Shown: positions 46,302-54,078, counted from the stretch's first letter. The stretch is 64,000 nt of DNA from Rhizomicrobium sp. (GCA_037200985.1 JBBCGJ010000001.1:4440756-4504755), one strand, 5' to 3'. Notes: generated by a model not told the origin, from the letters alone. Numbers and translations: made by a program.

Positions 46302-46323
46302 GTGTTATATAACTGTCGCATAT
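46291..46323 (+). promoter_or_regulatory. Pho box: three PhoB half-sites at 11-base spacing
   Basis: CTGTCGC (46291-46297), GTGTTAT (46302-46308) and CTGTCGC (46313-46319) lie exactly 11 bases apart, each followed by an AT-rich tetramer (ATAA, ATAA, ATAT). PhoB consensus is CTGTCAT-N4 repeats with an 11-base period. The array covers the phoR stop and ends 50 bases before phoU, so PhoB should drive phoU-phoB by positive feedback. Confidence 0.8.
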
Positions 46324-46372
46324 CCATGCGGCTGGGGCGCTAAGCACCGGTTGCGCCACGCGGACGGAAAAT

Positions 46373-47089
46373 ATGAGCGATCATACGGTTAAGGCCTTCA
46401 GCGAGCAGCTCGAAGGATTGTCCGCGTCCATCGCGCAGATGGGCGGGCTGGCCGAGGCGCAGTTCGCCGCCGCCGTCGACGCGGTGGCCAAGCGCGACAC
46501 CGACCTCGCCGAGGGCGCGGTTGGCGGCGACAAGCGCATCGATGCGCTGCAGACCGAGATCGAGGACAAGGCCCTCAAGCTCCTGGCGCTGCGCCAGCCC
46601 ATGGCGGTCGACCTGCGCGAGACCCTGGCCGCGATCAAGATCGCGTCCGAGCTGGAGCGCATCGGCGACCTCGCCAAGAACATCGCCAAGCGCGCCATCG
46701 TCTTGAACCGGGAGCCGCCGATCCGCCTGACCGCCTCGCTCGCCCGCATGGGCAAGGTGGCGCTGTCGCAGCTCAAGCAGGTGCTCGACGCCTATTCCGA
46801 CCGTAACGCCGAGGCCGCCGAAGCGGTGTGGCGCCAGGACGGCGAGATCGACGAGCTCTACAACAGCCTGTTCCGCGAGCTCCTGACCTACATGATGGAA
46901 GACCCGCGCACCATCGGCTCGTCCACGCACCTTCTCTTCATCGCCAAGAACATCGAGCGCAGCGGCGACCACGCCACCAACATCGCCGAAGTCGTCTATC
47001 ACATGGTCCGCGCCGACCACCTCTCGTCCAATCGTCCCAAGGCCGACACCACCAGCGAGACGAACGTGCCCTTCGAGAGGAAAGCATGA
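46373..47089 (+). CDS. phoU: Phosphate signalling regulator PhoU
   Basis: A 238-residue, all-helical protein of two PhoU repeats with the metal-binding ExxxD patterns: ASELERIGDLAKNIAKRA near 90-107 and AKNIERSGDHATNIAEVVYH near 187-206. PhoU links the Pst transporter to PhoR and restrains the regulon when phosphate is plentiful. The stop overlaps the phoB start (ATGA). Expression is probably raised by the Pho box upstream. Confidence 0.95.
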   Translation: MSDHTVKAFSEQLEGLSASIAQMGGLAEAQFAAAVDAVAKRDTDLAEGAVGGDKRIDALQTEIEDKALKLLALRQPMAVDLRETLAAIKIASELERIGDLAKNIAKRAIVLNREPPIRLTASLARMGKVALSQLKQVLDAYSDRNAEAAEAVWRQDGEIDELYNSLFRELLTYMMEDPRTIGSSTHLLFIAKNIERSGDHATNIAEVVYHMVRADHLSSNRPKADTTSETNVPFERKA

Positions 47090-47790
47090 GCCTCAAGCCC
47101 GCCGTTCTGGTCGCCGAAGACGAAGGCGCCCTCGTCACCCTGCTGCGCTACAATCTGGAGCGCGAGGGCTACCGCGTGCTCGAGGCGCGCGACGGCGAGG
47201 AAGCGCTGCTGGTCGCCTCGGAAGAAAAGCCCGACCTCGTCCTGCTCGACTGGATGCTGCCGCAGCTTTCCGGCATCGAGGTCTGCCGCCGCTTGCGCGG
47301 CCGCCAGGAGACCCGCAACGTCCCCATCATCATGCTGACCGCGCGCGGCGAGGAAAGCGATCGCATCCGCGGCCTCGACACCGGCGCCGACGATTATCTC
47401 ACCAAGCCCTTCTCGATGACCGAGCTCTTGGCCCGCCTGCGCGCCGTGATGCGCCGCATCCGCCCGTCGCTCGCGCCCGACACCGTCGCCATCGGCGACA
47501 TCGAGATGGACCGCGCCGCCCACCGCGTGCGCCGCGCCGGCAAGGAAGTCCATCTGGGGCCGACGGAGTACAAGCTGCTCGACCACCTGATCCAGCATCC
47601 CGGCCGGGTCTTCTCCCGCGAGCAGTTGCTCGACGCGGTATGGGGCTCCGACGTCTATGTCGAGGCGCGCACGGTCGACGTCCATGTCGGCCGCCTGCGC
47701 AAGGCGCTGAATATCGAGGGCGTGAAGGATCCGATCCGCACCGTCCGCTCCGCCGGCTACTCCCTCGACGACGCCGTCGCCGCGAATTAG
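47086..47790 (+). CDS. phoB: Phosphate regulon response regulator PhoB
   Basis: A 234-residue OmpR-family regulator. The receiver holds the acidic pair in VAEDEGALV, the phospho-acceptor Asp55 in VLLDWMLP, and KPFSMTELLAR with the Lys. The C-terminal winged helix includes LGPTEYKLLDHLIQHPGRVF and the recognition helix region VEARTVDVHVGRLRKAL. It is translated by overlap with phoU. REP-like repeats follow and probably end the transcript. Confidence 0.95.
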   Translation: MSLKPAVLVAEDEGALVTLLRYNLEREGYRVLEARDGEEALLVASEEKPDLVLLDWMLPQLSGIEVCRRLRGRQETRNVPIIMLTARGEESDRIRGLDTGADDYLTKPFSMTELLARLRAVMRRIRPSLAPDTVAIGDIEMDRAAHRVRRAGKEVHLGPTEYKLLDHLIQHPGRVFSREQLLDAVWGSDVYVEARTVDVHVGRLRKALNIEGVKDPIRTVRSAGYSLDDAVAAN

Positions 47791-47823
47791 AGACGTTTCG
47801 GCGTGACGCTACCTTCATAAAAG

Positions 47824-47903
47824 TCGTCATTGCCCGGCTTGTCCGGGCAACCCATTTTTCTCGCGGCCAAATTGGGTCGCCCGCATGAAGCGGGCGATGA
47901 CGG
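47824..47903. repeat. Palindromic intergenic repeat (REP/BIME-like, CCCGGC variant)
   Basis: Hairpins GTCATTGCCCGGCTTGTCCG and CGCCCGCATGAAGCGGGCGA face each other, with inner borders ACCCATTT and AAATTGGGT. A T6 run (CGGTTTTTTG) follows the right unit, so on the plus strand this copy may work as a terminator for phoU-phoB. Confidence 0.8.
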
Positions 47904-47940
47904 TTTTTTGAATGAAAATGGCTCAAAGACATCCAATCGC

Positions 47941-47971
47941 TGTCATGCCCGCGAAGGCGGGCACCCAGGGG
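47941..47971. repeat. Half-unit of the REP-like repeat
   Basis: TGTCATGCCCGCGAAGGCGG followed by the CACCCAGGGG border, with no facing partner. It lies 22 bases from the end of the phosphotransferase gene. Confidence 0.75.
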
Positions 47972-47992
47972 ACTGGGCGGCCAGCCAAAGGC

Positions 47993-48925
47993 CTACCGCG
48001 CCGACACCGTCTCCCGCATCGATCGCAGCGCGTCTTCGACCACCGCCGGATCGACGCGCGGCCGCTGCAGCATGTCCGCCCAGGCGATCAGGTCGGTGAC
48101 GCCCGCCAGCCTGCGCCAATTGCCGGGCAAATGGCCGCCGCTATCGCGATAGCCGGCCTCGACCGCGCCCAGGAAATCTTCGTGCGGATGGTTGCGCATC
48201 AGGTTGCCGAAATCCGCCGAAGGCGGGCCGGCGAAGGCGAACTCCCAGTCCAGCACGCCCACGATGCGGCCGTCGCGCACCAGGATATTGGTGCCGTTGA
48301 AATCGCTATGGACCAGGCAATGCGGCCCGCCCCATGCCAGGTCGCCGTAGCGCTCGGCATAGGCCATCACCGCGTCGACCAGTTCGCGCGGCACGAAGCG
48401 CGCCCCGCCGCCCTCGACCAGCGAACCGCGCAGATAGTCGACCAGGAACGCCTTGTCCGCGACAAAGGGCCGGACGATCTCGAGCCGGGCGTCGAGGAAT
48501 CCGGACTGCGCGAAATGCACGCCATGGATGCGCGCCAGCACCGCGCCGGTCTCGCGCCCCAGCGCCACGCGCGCCTCCGCATCTTCCAGCACCCGATGCA
48601 GCGGCTCGCCCGCGACCCATTCGAGCACCGCGAAGCGCTGACCGTCCCGCATTCCCAGATGCAGATAGCGCGGCACCGGCACGAGCCCATGCAGCCGGCG
48701 CGCGATCGCCGCTTCCTTTCCGGCCTGCGCCGGGTCGTGCTGGTAGAGCCTGAGGAGAACGCGCCCGCCTTCGAGATCGACGCGGAGATTGGTGTTCAGG
48801 AGCCCGCCGTCGAGCGCCGCGAAGCCGGCGACGCGCGCGCCGGGCACGGCCTCCCGCACCATCGCCGCGACCGCCTCCGCGCCCGGCGAAAGCGGCGGCA
48901 CGCCGCGCTGCCAGCGCTCGCGCAT
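47993..48925 (-). CDS. Aminoglycoside-phosphotransferase-like kinase
   Basis: A 310-residue APH/choline-kinase-fold protein. The N-lobe has VLLRLYQHDPAQAGKEAAI; the catalytic loop is CLVHSDFNGTNILV (HxDxxxxN), and the metal-binding Asp is in GVLDWEFAFAGPP. Such kinases phosphorylate sugars, amines or antibiotics; the substrate is not evident. The ATG at 48925 follows the gpx stop by one base (TGAGATG), so translation is coupled to glutathione peroxidase. Confidence 0.82.
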   Translation of the reverse strand: MRERWQRGVPPLSPGAEAVAAMVREAVPGARVAGFAALDGGLLNTNLRVDLEGGRVLLRLYQHDPAQAGKEAAIARRLHGLVPVPRYLHLGMRDGQRFAVLEWVAGEPLHRVLEDAEARVALGRETGAVLARIHGVHFAQSGFLDARLEIVRPFVADKAFLVDYLRGSLVEGGGARFVPRELVDAVMAYAERYGDLAWGGPHCLVHSDFNGTNILVRDGRIVGVLDWEFAFAGPPSADFGNLMRNHPHEDFLGAVEAGYRDSGGHLPGNWRRLAGVTDLIAWADMLQRPRVDPAVVEDALRSMRETVSAR

Positions 48926-48926
48926 C

Positions 48927-49406
48927 TCAGATGACCTTCGCGATGGCCTTTTCGATATCCTCGGGCTTGGTCGTCGGCGCGAAGCGGCCGACCACCTGGC
49001 CGGCGCGGTCGACCAGGAATTTGGTGAAATTCCACTTGATGTTCCGCGTGCCCAGGATGCCGGCCTTCTCGTGCTTGAGGAATTCATAGAGCGGATGCGT
49101 CCGCGGCCCGTTGACGTCGATCTTGGCGAACATCGGAAAGCTCACGCCGTAATTGATCTGGCAGAAGGCACCGATCTCCGCCTCGCTTCCCGGCTCCTGC
49201 GCGCCGAACTGGTTGCACGGAAAGCCCAGCACCACGAGCCCGTCGGCCCGACGCTCGCGGTAGAGCTTCTCCAGCCCCTCATATTGCGGCGTGAACCCGC
49301 ATTTGGAGGCGGTGTTGACGATCAGCATCGCCTTGCCGCGATACTCGGCCAGCGAGACGTCGTTGCCCTGCAGCGTCTTCGCCGAGAATTCGTAGATGGA
49401 GGTCAT
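48927..49406 (-). CDS. Glutathione peroxidase family protein
   Basis: A 159-residue thiol peroxidase. The peroxidatic Cys36 is in NTASKCGFTPQYEGLE, the Gln and Cys in GFPCNQFGAQEPG, and the Trp in NIKWNFTKFLVD; the Cys in FPCNQF can serve as resolving Cys, so thioredoxin is a likely reductant. It detoxifies hydroperoxides. The start ATG 49406 has GGAGG immediately upstream. A truncated ParE toxin gene ends right in front of it, so the gpx leader may be a deletion junction. Confidence 0.92.
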   Translation of the reverse strand: MTSIYEFSAKTLQGNDVSLAEYRGKAMLIVNTASKCGFTPQYEGLEKLYRERRADGLVVLGFPCNQFGAQEPGSEAEIGAFCQINYGVSFPMFAKIDVNGPRTHPLYEFLKHEKAGILGTRNIKWNFTKFLVDRAGQVVGRFAPTTKPEDIEKAIAKVI

Positions 49407-49512
49407 AAGTCGTCCCGTGGCTTTCGAAGGAATTGTCGGTCGCGATATAGGACCAGATCTCCACCATATCGCGGTCGGCGTCGGAGGTACGAAGTATCCG
49501 AGGCGCCACCAC
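49407..49512 (-). pseudogene. Truncated ParE/RelE-type toxin
   Basis: From GTG 49512 the frame reads VAPRILRTSDADRDMVEIWS and YIATDNSFES, which matches the first 30 residues of ParE toxins (SxxADxxEIWxYIAxDNP). The similarity stops abruptly, and gpx begins in another frame. The rest of the roughly 95-residue toxin is gone. It starts 3 bases after the stop of the intact antitoxin-like gene, as in ParDE operons. Confidence 0.6.
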
Positions 49513-49515
49513 CGG

Positions 49516-49737
49516 TCAGCTGCGCGACCTGTGAAAGCGTCGCGCATCCTTCAGAAGCTCCTCCAGGGGAGGCATCGGCGCCACGTCGCCGCGCGCGATG
49601 CTGTCGCGCGCTTCCTGCAATTTCTCGGCGATCGAGTCGTGCCTGTCGCGCGGGAATTTTTCGATCTGCGCATCCGTGACGTCGCCGTCCGGGGCCAGCG
49701 GCAGTTTGCGCTTGGGCTTCGCGACACGCTTGTTCAT
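49516..49737 (-). CDS. Small antitoxin-like protein (orphan partner of the ParE fragment)
   Basis: A 73-residue protein starting MNKRVAKPKRKLPLAPDGDV and ending in an acidic helix (IAEKLQEARDSIARGDVAPM) followed by PPLEELLKDAR. The C-terminal DSIARGDVxPMPxxxELL pattern is common in antitoxins of ParE/RelE toxins. Its toxin is truncated, so it no longer has a local partner. ATG 49737 has only a weak ribosome site. Confidence 0.6.
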   Translation of the reverse strand: MNKRVAKPKRKLPLAPDGDVTDAQIEKFPRDRHDSIAEKLQEARDSIARGDVAPMPPLEELLKDARRFHRSRS

Positions 49738-49798
49738 GCCGCGAAGCTTAGCACAAAGCCACTGGAACTTAACCGGCCATCCGGCCCCCCCGCGGGCG

Positions 49799-50245
49799 TC
49801 AGCCCGCCATCCGACCTCTGTCCCGCCGCTGCTGTTGCGGCTGGTAGGCCTTGCGGGCATGCGCCTCGCAATAGGGCGAGCCGCTCTTCGGGTTGCGCCC
49901 GCAGAAGTGGAATTCGTCCGCGCTCGGATCGCCGATCGGCCAGCGGCACATCCGGTCGTTGATCGTCAGCACGGTGGCATGGCTGCCGTCGCTGAAGGTC
50001 AGGGGATCCTCCTCGACCACCGGGGCGGGCGGGGTGTGGCTGCGCAGCGAGACCTTCGGCGCCATCGGCAGGCGCGGCCGCTCGGTCCGCGACGGGCTGG
50101 CGCGTCCGGCCAGGCCGAGCCGGTGCACCTTGCCGATCACGGCATTGCGGGTGACGCCGCCCAGGGCGCGGGCGATCTGGCTGGCGGACAGCCCCTCGGT
50201 CCAGAGATTCTTGAGCTGCTCGACCCGGTCGTCGGACCAGTTCAT
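49799..50245 (-). CDS. gcrA: Cell-cycle regulator GcrA
   Basis: A 148-residue GcrA. It binds sigma70 RNA polymerase and activates promoters methylated by CcrM in alphaproteobacteria. The N-terminal HTH is complete: MNWSDDRVEQLKNLWTEGLS and ALGGVTRNAVIGKVHRLGLA. The C-terminal sigma-interacting part has RMCRWPIGDPSADEFHFCG and GSPYCEAHARKAYQP, with conserved Cys. A GTG at 50260, with GAGGAA in front, is an alternative start adding five residues. It is divergent from argD, with a DnaA-box-like site between them. Confidence 0.95.
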   Translation of the reverse strand: MNWSDDRVEQLKNLWTEGLSASQIARALGGVTRNAVIGKVHRLGLAGRASPSRTERPRLPMAPKVSLRSHTPPAPVVEEDPLTFSDGSHATVLTINDRMCRWPIGDPSADEFHFCGRNPKSGSPYCEAHARKAYQPQQQRRDRGRMAG

Positions 50246-50340
50246 CAATTGGGTGTTCACGGGTTCCTCATGGCTCAGGCCACAAGATATCGTATCGCTC
50301 ATGTGACAACGTACAAGCGGCACGGAGGTATCCCAACCCC

Positions 50341-50349
50341 TTGTCCACA
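50341..50349. promoter_or_regulatory. DnaA-box-like site upstream of gcrA
   Basis: TTGTCCACA differs from the DnaA consensus TTATCCACA at one base. It lies about 95 bases upstream of the gcrA start. In Caulobacter DnaA activates gcrA transcription, so the site fits, but a single 9-mer can occur by chance. Three GANTC methylation sites (near 50356, 50392, 50455) lie close by. Confidence 0.4.
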
Positions 50350-50449
50350 AGAAGGCGAGTCGCACGCATGGGGGCCATTCGCTTGCCCGATTCGGGGTTT
50401 GAGTAGATAAACCGGGCGGCGCGCGCGGACTTGGCCCAAGCGCCAACCC

Positions 50450-51664
50450 ATGGAGAGTCCAGTGTTTCCCTCGGTTTTGCCGACCTATAACCGGGCCGAT
50501 GTCGCATTCGTGCGGGGCGAAGGGCCCTACCTCTACGCCGAGGACGGCAAGCGTTACCTGGATTTCGGCGCCGGCATCGCGGTCAACGCCTTCGGCCACG
50601 CCCATCCGCGCCTGGTCGCGGCGCTGACGGTGCAGGCGGGCAAGCTCTGGCACACCTCCAATCTCTACCGCGTGCCGGGGCAGGAGGCGCTCTCCAAGAC
50701 GCTGGTCGAGAACACCTTCGCCGACACCGTCTTCTTCACCAACTCCGGCGCCGAGGCCTGCGAATGCGCCTTCAAGATGGCGCGCCGCTACCACTTCGTG
50801 AACGGCCGCCCGGAGCGCTTCCGCATCATCACCTTCACCGGCGCCTTCCACGGCCGCACGCTCGCCGGCATTGCCGCCGGCGGCCAGGAGAAATATCTCG
50901 AAGGTTTCGGTCCCAAGGTCGAAGGCTTCGACCAGGTGCCGCCTAACGATCTGAAAGCCCTCGAAGCCGTGATCGGACCCGAGACCGCCGCCCTGATGAT
51001 CGAGCCGATCCAGGGCGAGGGCGGCCTTCACCCGATGCCGCCGGAATTCCTCCGCGCCTTGCGCAAGCTCTGCGACGATCGCGGCCTGCTCCTCATCTTC
51101 GACGAGATCCAATGCGGCGTCGGCCGCACCGGCAAGTTCTTCGCCTATGAATGGATCGGCGTGCGCCCCGACATCATGTGCGTGGCCAAGGGTATCGGCG
51201 GCGGCTTCCCGCTCGGTGCCTGCCTCGCCACCGCCGAGGCGGCGAAGGGCATGACGGCCGGCACGCACGGCTCGACCTATGGCGGCAATCCGCTCGGCAT
51301 GGCGGTCGGCTCCGAAGCCATCGCCATGGTGCTGGAACCAGGCTTCCTCGAGCATGTCCAGAAGATCGGCGGCTTCCTGCGCCAGCAGCTCGCGGGCCTG
51401 ATCGCCGAGCATCCCACCGTGTTCGAGGAATTGCGCGGCCAGGGCCTGATGCTGGGCCTGAAGCTGCGCGTGCCCAACACGGAGTTCGTCGCCACCGCGC
51501 GGCAGCACGGCCTTCTCATCGTCGGCGCCGGCGAGAATGTCGTGCGCCTCCTGCCGCCGCTGATCGTCGACGAGGATCAGGTGCGCGAAGGCATCCGCCT
51601 CCTCTCCGGCGCCGCGCGCGATTTCGAGGCCAAGGCGGCGCAGAGCGCGACGGTGGCGGCATGA
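50450..51664 (+). CDS. argD: Acetylornithine aminotransferase
   Basis: A 404-residue class III PLP aminotransferase, step four of arginine synthesis. Signatures: [37 protein letters not shown] for phosphate binding, [27 protein letters not shown] with the PLP-contacting Asp, and [15 protein letters not shown] with the Schiff-base Lys. It is first in an operon with argF (4-base overlap ATGA). It may also serve in lysine synthesis, as ArgD often does. Confidence 0.95.
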   Translation: MESPVFPSVLPTYNRADVAFVRGEGPYLYAEDGKRYLDFGAGIAVNAFGHAHPRLVAALTVQAGKLWHTSNLYRVPGQEALSKTLVENTFADTVFFTNSGAEACECAFKMARRYHFVNGRPERFRIITFTGAFHGRTLAGIAAGGQEKYLEGFGPKVEGFDQVPPNDLKALEAVIGPETAALMIEPIQGEGGLHPMPPEFLRALRKLCDDRGLLLIFDEIQCGVGRTGKFFAYEWIGVRPDIMCVAKGIGGGFPLGACLATAEAAKGMTAGTHGSTYGGNPLGMAVGSEAIAMVLEPGFLEHVQKIGGFLRQQLAGLIAEHPTVFEELRGQGLMLGLKLRVPNTEFVATARQHGLLIVGAGENVVRLLPPLIVDEDQVREGIRLLSGAARDFEAKAAQSATVAA

Positions 51665-52611
51665 ACGCGCCGACGGGACGCGTCAAGGACGTGAAGCACT
51701 TCCTCGACCTCGCCGATTTCGACGCCGGCACGCTGAACGGCCTGATCGCCGCCGCGCGCCGGCGCAAGGCGGCACGCGCCGGCTTGGCCCACGGCGTGGA
51801 AGATGCCGACAAGCCGCTCGCCGGCAAGATGCTGGCGTTGATCTTCGACAAGCCGTCGACGCGCACGCGCATCTCCTTCGACGTCGGCATGCAGCAGCTG
51901 GGCGGCAAGACCATCATGCTCACGGGCGCGGAGATGCAGCTCGGCCGCGGCGAGACCATGGCCGACACCGCGCGCGTGCTGTCGCGCTATGTCGACGCGA
52001 TCATGATCCGCACTTTGGACCAGGACATGCTGCACGAGCTGGCGGAGAACGCGAGCGTGCCGGTGATCAACGGCATGACCAAGCTGACCCATCCCTGCCA
52101 GGTCCTGGCCGACGTGATGACCTTCGAGGAGAAGAAGGGCTCGATCGCCGGCCGCGTGGTCGCCTGGACCGGCGACAGCAACAATGTGCAGGCGAGCTGG
52201 GTGCAGGCCGCGGCCCTGTTCGGCTTCACCCTGCGCATCGCGACCCCGAAAGAGCTCGCCCCGCGCGAGACGCTGCGCGACTGGGCGGAGGCGGCGGGCG
52301 CCAAGGTGCAATTCCTGGAAGACCCCGAGGCGGCGGTGGCCGGCGCCGACTGCGTCGTGGCCGACACCTGGGTCTCGATGGGCGACGAAGACACCACCCG
52401 CCAGCGGCACAATCTCCTCAAGCCCTACCAGGTGAACGAAAGGCTGATGGCGCACGCCGCCAAAGACGCGATCTTCATGCACTGTTTGCCCGCGCATCGC
52501 GGCGAAGAAGTGAGCGACGACGTGATGGACGGGCCGCACTCAGTGGTGTTCGACGAAGCGGAGAACCGCCTGCACGCGCAGAAGGCGGTGCTGGTTTGGG
52601 CGTTGACCTAA
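51661..52611 (+). CDS. argF: Ornithine carbamoyltransferase
   Basis: A 316-residue enzyme making citrulline from ornithine and carbamoyl phosphate. Carbamoyl-phosphate binding: [11 protein letters not shown] at about 64-74 and [11 protein letters not shown]; ornithine binding: WVSMGDE; the catalytic Cys lies in [16 protein letters not shown]. The start overlaps the argD stop. The gene is followed at once by a palindromic repeat and an accessory insert rather than by hslO, which is the usual next gene in the relatives I recall. Confidence 0.96.
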   Translation: MNAPTGRVKDVKHFLDLADFDAGTLNGLIAAARRRKAARAGLAHGVEDADKPLAGKMLALIFDKPSTRTRISFDVGMQQLGGKTIMLTGAEMQLGRGETMADTARVLSRYVDAIMIRTLDQDMLHELAENASVPVINGMTKLTHPCQVLADVMTFEEKKGSIAGRVVAWTGDSNNVQASWVQAAALFGFTLRIATPKELAPRETLRDWAEAAGAKVQFLEDPEAAVAGADCVVADTWVSMGDEDTTRQRHNLLKPYQVNERLMAHAAKDAIFMHCLPAHRGEEVSDDVMDGPHSVVFDEAENRLHAQKAVLVWALT

Positions 52612-52612
52612 T

Positions 52613-52670
52613 ACCTCTCCCGCTCCGCGGGAGAGGTCGAAAAATGCGCAGCATTTTTCGGGTGAGGGCA
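52613..52670 (+). repeat. Palindromic repeat, ACCTCTCCCGC family, forward copy
   Basis: Two hairpins in series: ACCTCTCCCGCTCCGCGGGA with GAGGT, then TCGAAAAATGCGCAGCATTT TTCGGGTGAGGGC. A close copy in the same orientation is at 53144, and an inverted one at 53044. It begins right after the argF stop and may end that transcript. Confidence 0.85.
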
Positions 52671-52696
52671 CGCTCGGTCTAAATTGGGGGGCAGCA

Positions 52697-53113
52697 ATGC
52701 GCGACACCGAACGCACCTCCCGCCCCCGCGCCAAATCCCTCCGTCGCGACATGACGCGCGCCGAAACCCTCCTCTGGAACACGCTGCGCGAAGCCAACCT
52801 CCACGGCTTCAAATTCCGCCGCCAGCATCCGATCGGCAGCTACATCGCCGACTTCGCCCACATCCGCGGGCAATTGGTCATTGAGATCGACGGTGCAACA
52901 CACGGCACGGACGACGAGATCGCATACGACCGCCGCCGCACGGCATTTCTGGAATCGCAAGGCTGGACGGTGCTGCGATTCTCCAACACCGACGTCTACG
53001 AGAACGTCTCGGGCATAGTCGAAGTCCTCACCGCGCGGCTTGGCCCTCACCCGAACGTCGCTCCGCGCCGTTCGACCTCTCCCGCAGGCGGGAGAGGTAA
53101 CGGAGCGCAATGA
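52697..53113 (+). CDS. DUF559 (Vsr-like) endonuclease-domain protein
   Basis: A 138-residue DUF559 protein. The family has the Vsr/PD-(D/E)XK nuclease fold; no cellular role is established. Landmarks are RRDMTRAETLLWNTLREANL, GFKFRRQHPIGSYIADFA, LVIEIDGATHGTDDE with the catalytic Asp, YDRRRTAFLESQGWTVLRF, and TDVYENVSGI. The last 25 or so residues (LGPHPNVAPRRSTSPAGGRG) are coded by a palindromic repeat. The gene lies exactly between an upstream and an inverted downstream copy of that repeat. Confidence 0.85.
   Translation: MRDTERTSRPRAKSLRRDMTRAETLLWNTLREANLHGFKFRRQHPIGSYIADFAHIRGQLVIEIDGATHGTDDEIAYDRRRTAFLESQGWTVLRFSNTDVYENVSGIVEVLTARLGPHPNVAPRRSTSPAGGRGNGAQ
53044..53099 (-). repeat. Palindromic repeat, ACCTCTCCCGC family, inverted copy
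   Basis: The reverse complement reads ACCTCTCCCGCCTGCGGGAG then AGGTCGAAC, a diverged stem, and GTTCGGGTGAGGG, so it is the mirror image of the copy at 52613. It overlaps the 3' end of the DUF559 gene. Confidence 0.85.
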
Positions 53114-53143
53114 TCGCTCCCCGCCCGCGAAGGTCGGCATGAA

Positions 53144-53201
53144 TACCTCTCCCGCGCAGCGGGAGAGGTCGAAATTTGCGCAGCAAATTTCGGGTGAGGG
53201 C
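53144..53201 (+). repeat. Palindromic repeat, ACCTCTCCCGC family, second forward copy
   Basis: ACCTCTCCCGCGCAGCGGGA with GAGGT, then TCGAAATTTGCGCAGCAAAT TTCGGGTGAGGGC, closely matching 52613. The inner stem differs by compensating bases (AAATTTGCGCAGCAAATTT against AAAAATGCGCAGCATTTTT), so pairing is preserved. Confidence 0.85.
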
Positions 53202-53218
53202 GTGCGGATTGTTATAGT

Positions 53219-53785
53219 TTATTTCGGACACAGTAATGCGATCAGATTTGCACCATTGCCCTCCGGCGGAACATATTTCCAATTCAACGGCGTATCTCGT
53301 GATATTGAGCCAATGGCTGTACTCAGCTCACGCATCATTCGTTTCGAACAATCGATCTCGTAGAAGATTTGAGCATTGGGTGTGATATCGCCAACATCCG
53401 CAATCGATTCATACGTGATGGCGGTCATTAGCTGGTCACTATTCATCCGCTCAATTCTGGACATCGGTGGCATGTAGAAATGGGCAATCCGATTTGCCGA
53501 CATATCTACGACGGATCGATAATAGCGTGCCGTTGGCCCAACGGAATCCAAGTCCGATTGCGCCAAACACTTTGTCCAGGCGCGCACTCCCTCGCTATTT
53601 TTAGCGATGCTTTTTTCGTCGTAAAAGCAGTAGCCGTTTCCGTTTGGCGTAAGCGAGACACCGCCATAAAGTTTCCAATCGACATTTGCGGCTCTTGCAG
53701 AAACGCAGCAGACGATTGCCAGCGCCGGCCCCACGAAGATTGCTGACTGACGCACTAGCTGCCTCGATACAAATTCACGCCGCAT
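53219..53785 (-). CDS. Exported hypothetical protein, low GC
   Basis: A 188-residue protein with a signal peptide (AIFVGPALAIVCCVSARA, cleavage after about residue 33). The mature part begins NVDWKLYGGVSLTPNGNGYC and has an even, beta-rich look, resembling the surface-adhesin-like or SH3-like periplasmic proteins that start VDWKxYG; a C-terminal WKYVPPEGNG follows. Base composition is clearly poorer in GC than all neighbours, a sign of recent transfer. Function unknown. Confidence 0.65.
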   Translation of the reverse strand: MRREFVSRQLVRQSAIFVGPALAIVCCVSARAANVDWKLYGGVSLTPNGNGYCFYDEKSIAKNSEGVRAWTKCLAQSDLDSVGPTARYYRSVVDMSANRIAHFYMPPMSRIERMNSDQLMTAITYESIADVGDITPNAQIFYEIDCSKRMMRELSTAIGSISRDTPLNWKYVPPEGNGANLIALLCPK

Positions 53786-54078
53786 CCCTCAACCCAATCG
53801 TCAATTCCTTCCCCGGCACCGCCGCCGCCCGTCCCATCGTCTCTGCAGCGTCACAGACGTATTCTCGCATCGAGCAGCCGGTCCACCGCAGCGCGGCTCG
53901 TCTTCATCCGCTTCGCCATTTGCGCTTTCGTGATGCGCTGCGTCTTCATCATTTCGGAAATGCGCCACGCCAGCACGCTCTTGATCGCGCGCAGCGTCAC
54001 CTCTTCCAGGATGCCTTCCTCCTCGAGAAAGGAATCTAGCGTCGAGCCACGATGAGGGTTTTTCTTCTCTTTGCTCAC
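53775..54078 (-). pseudogene. HTH antitoxin-like gene broken by two frameshifts
   Basis: From GTG 54078 the frame encodes the XRE-type start: LEEEGILEEVTLRAIKSVLA and ITKAQMAKRMKTSRAAVDRL LD, then stops early. The family continuation appears in the next frame as ENTSVTLQ, and after a second shift as TMGRAAAVPGKEL TIGLRDAA, ending at 53775. A missing base after LLD and two extra bases (AG) after VTLQ would restore one open frame of about 100 codons. No toxin gene is beside it. Confidence 0.65.
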
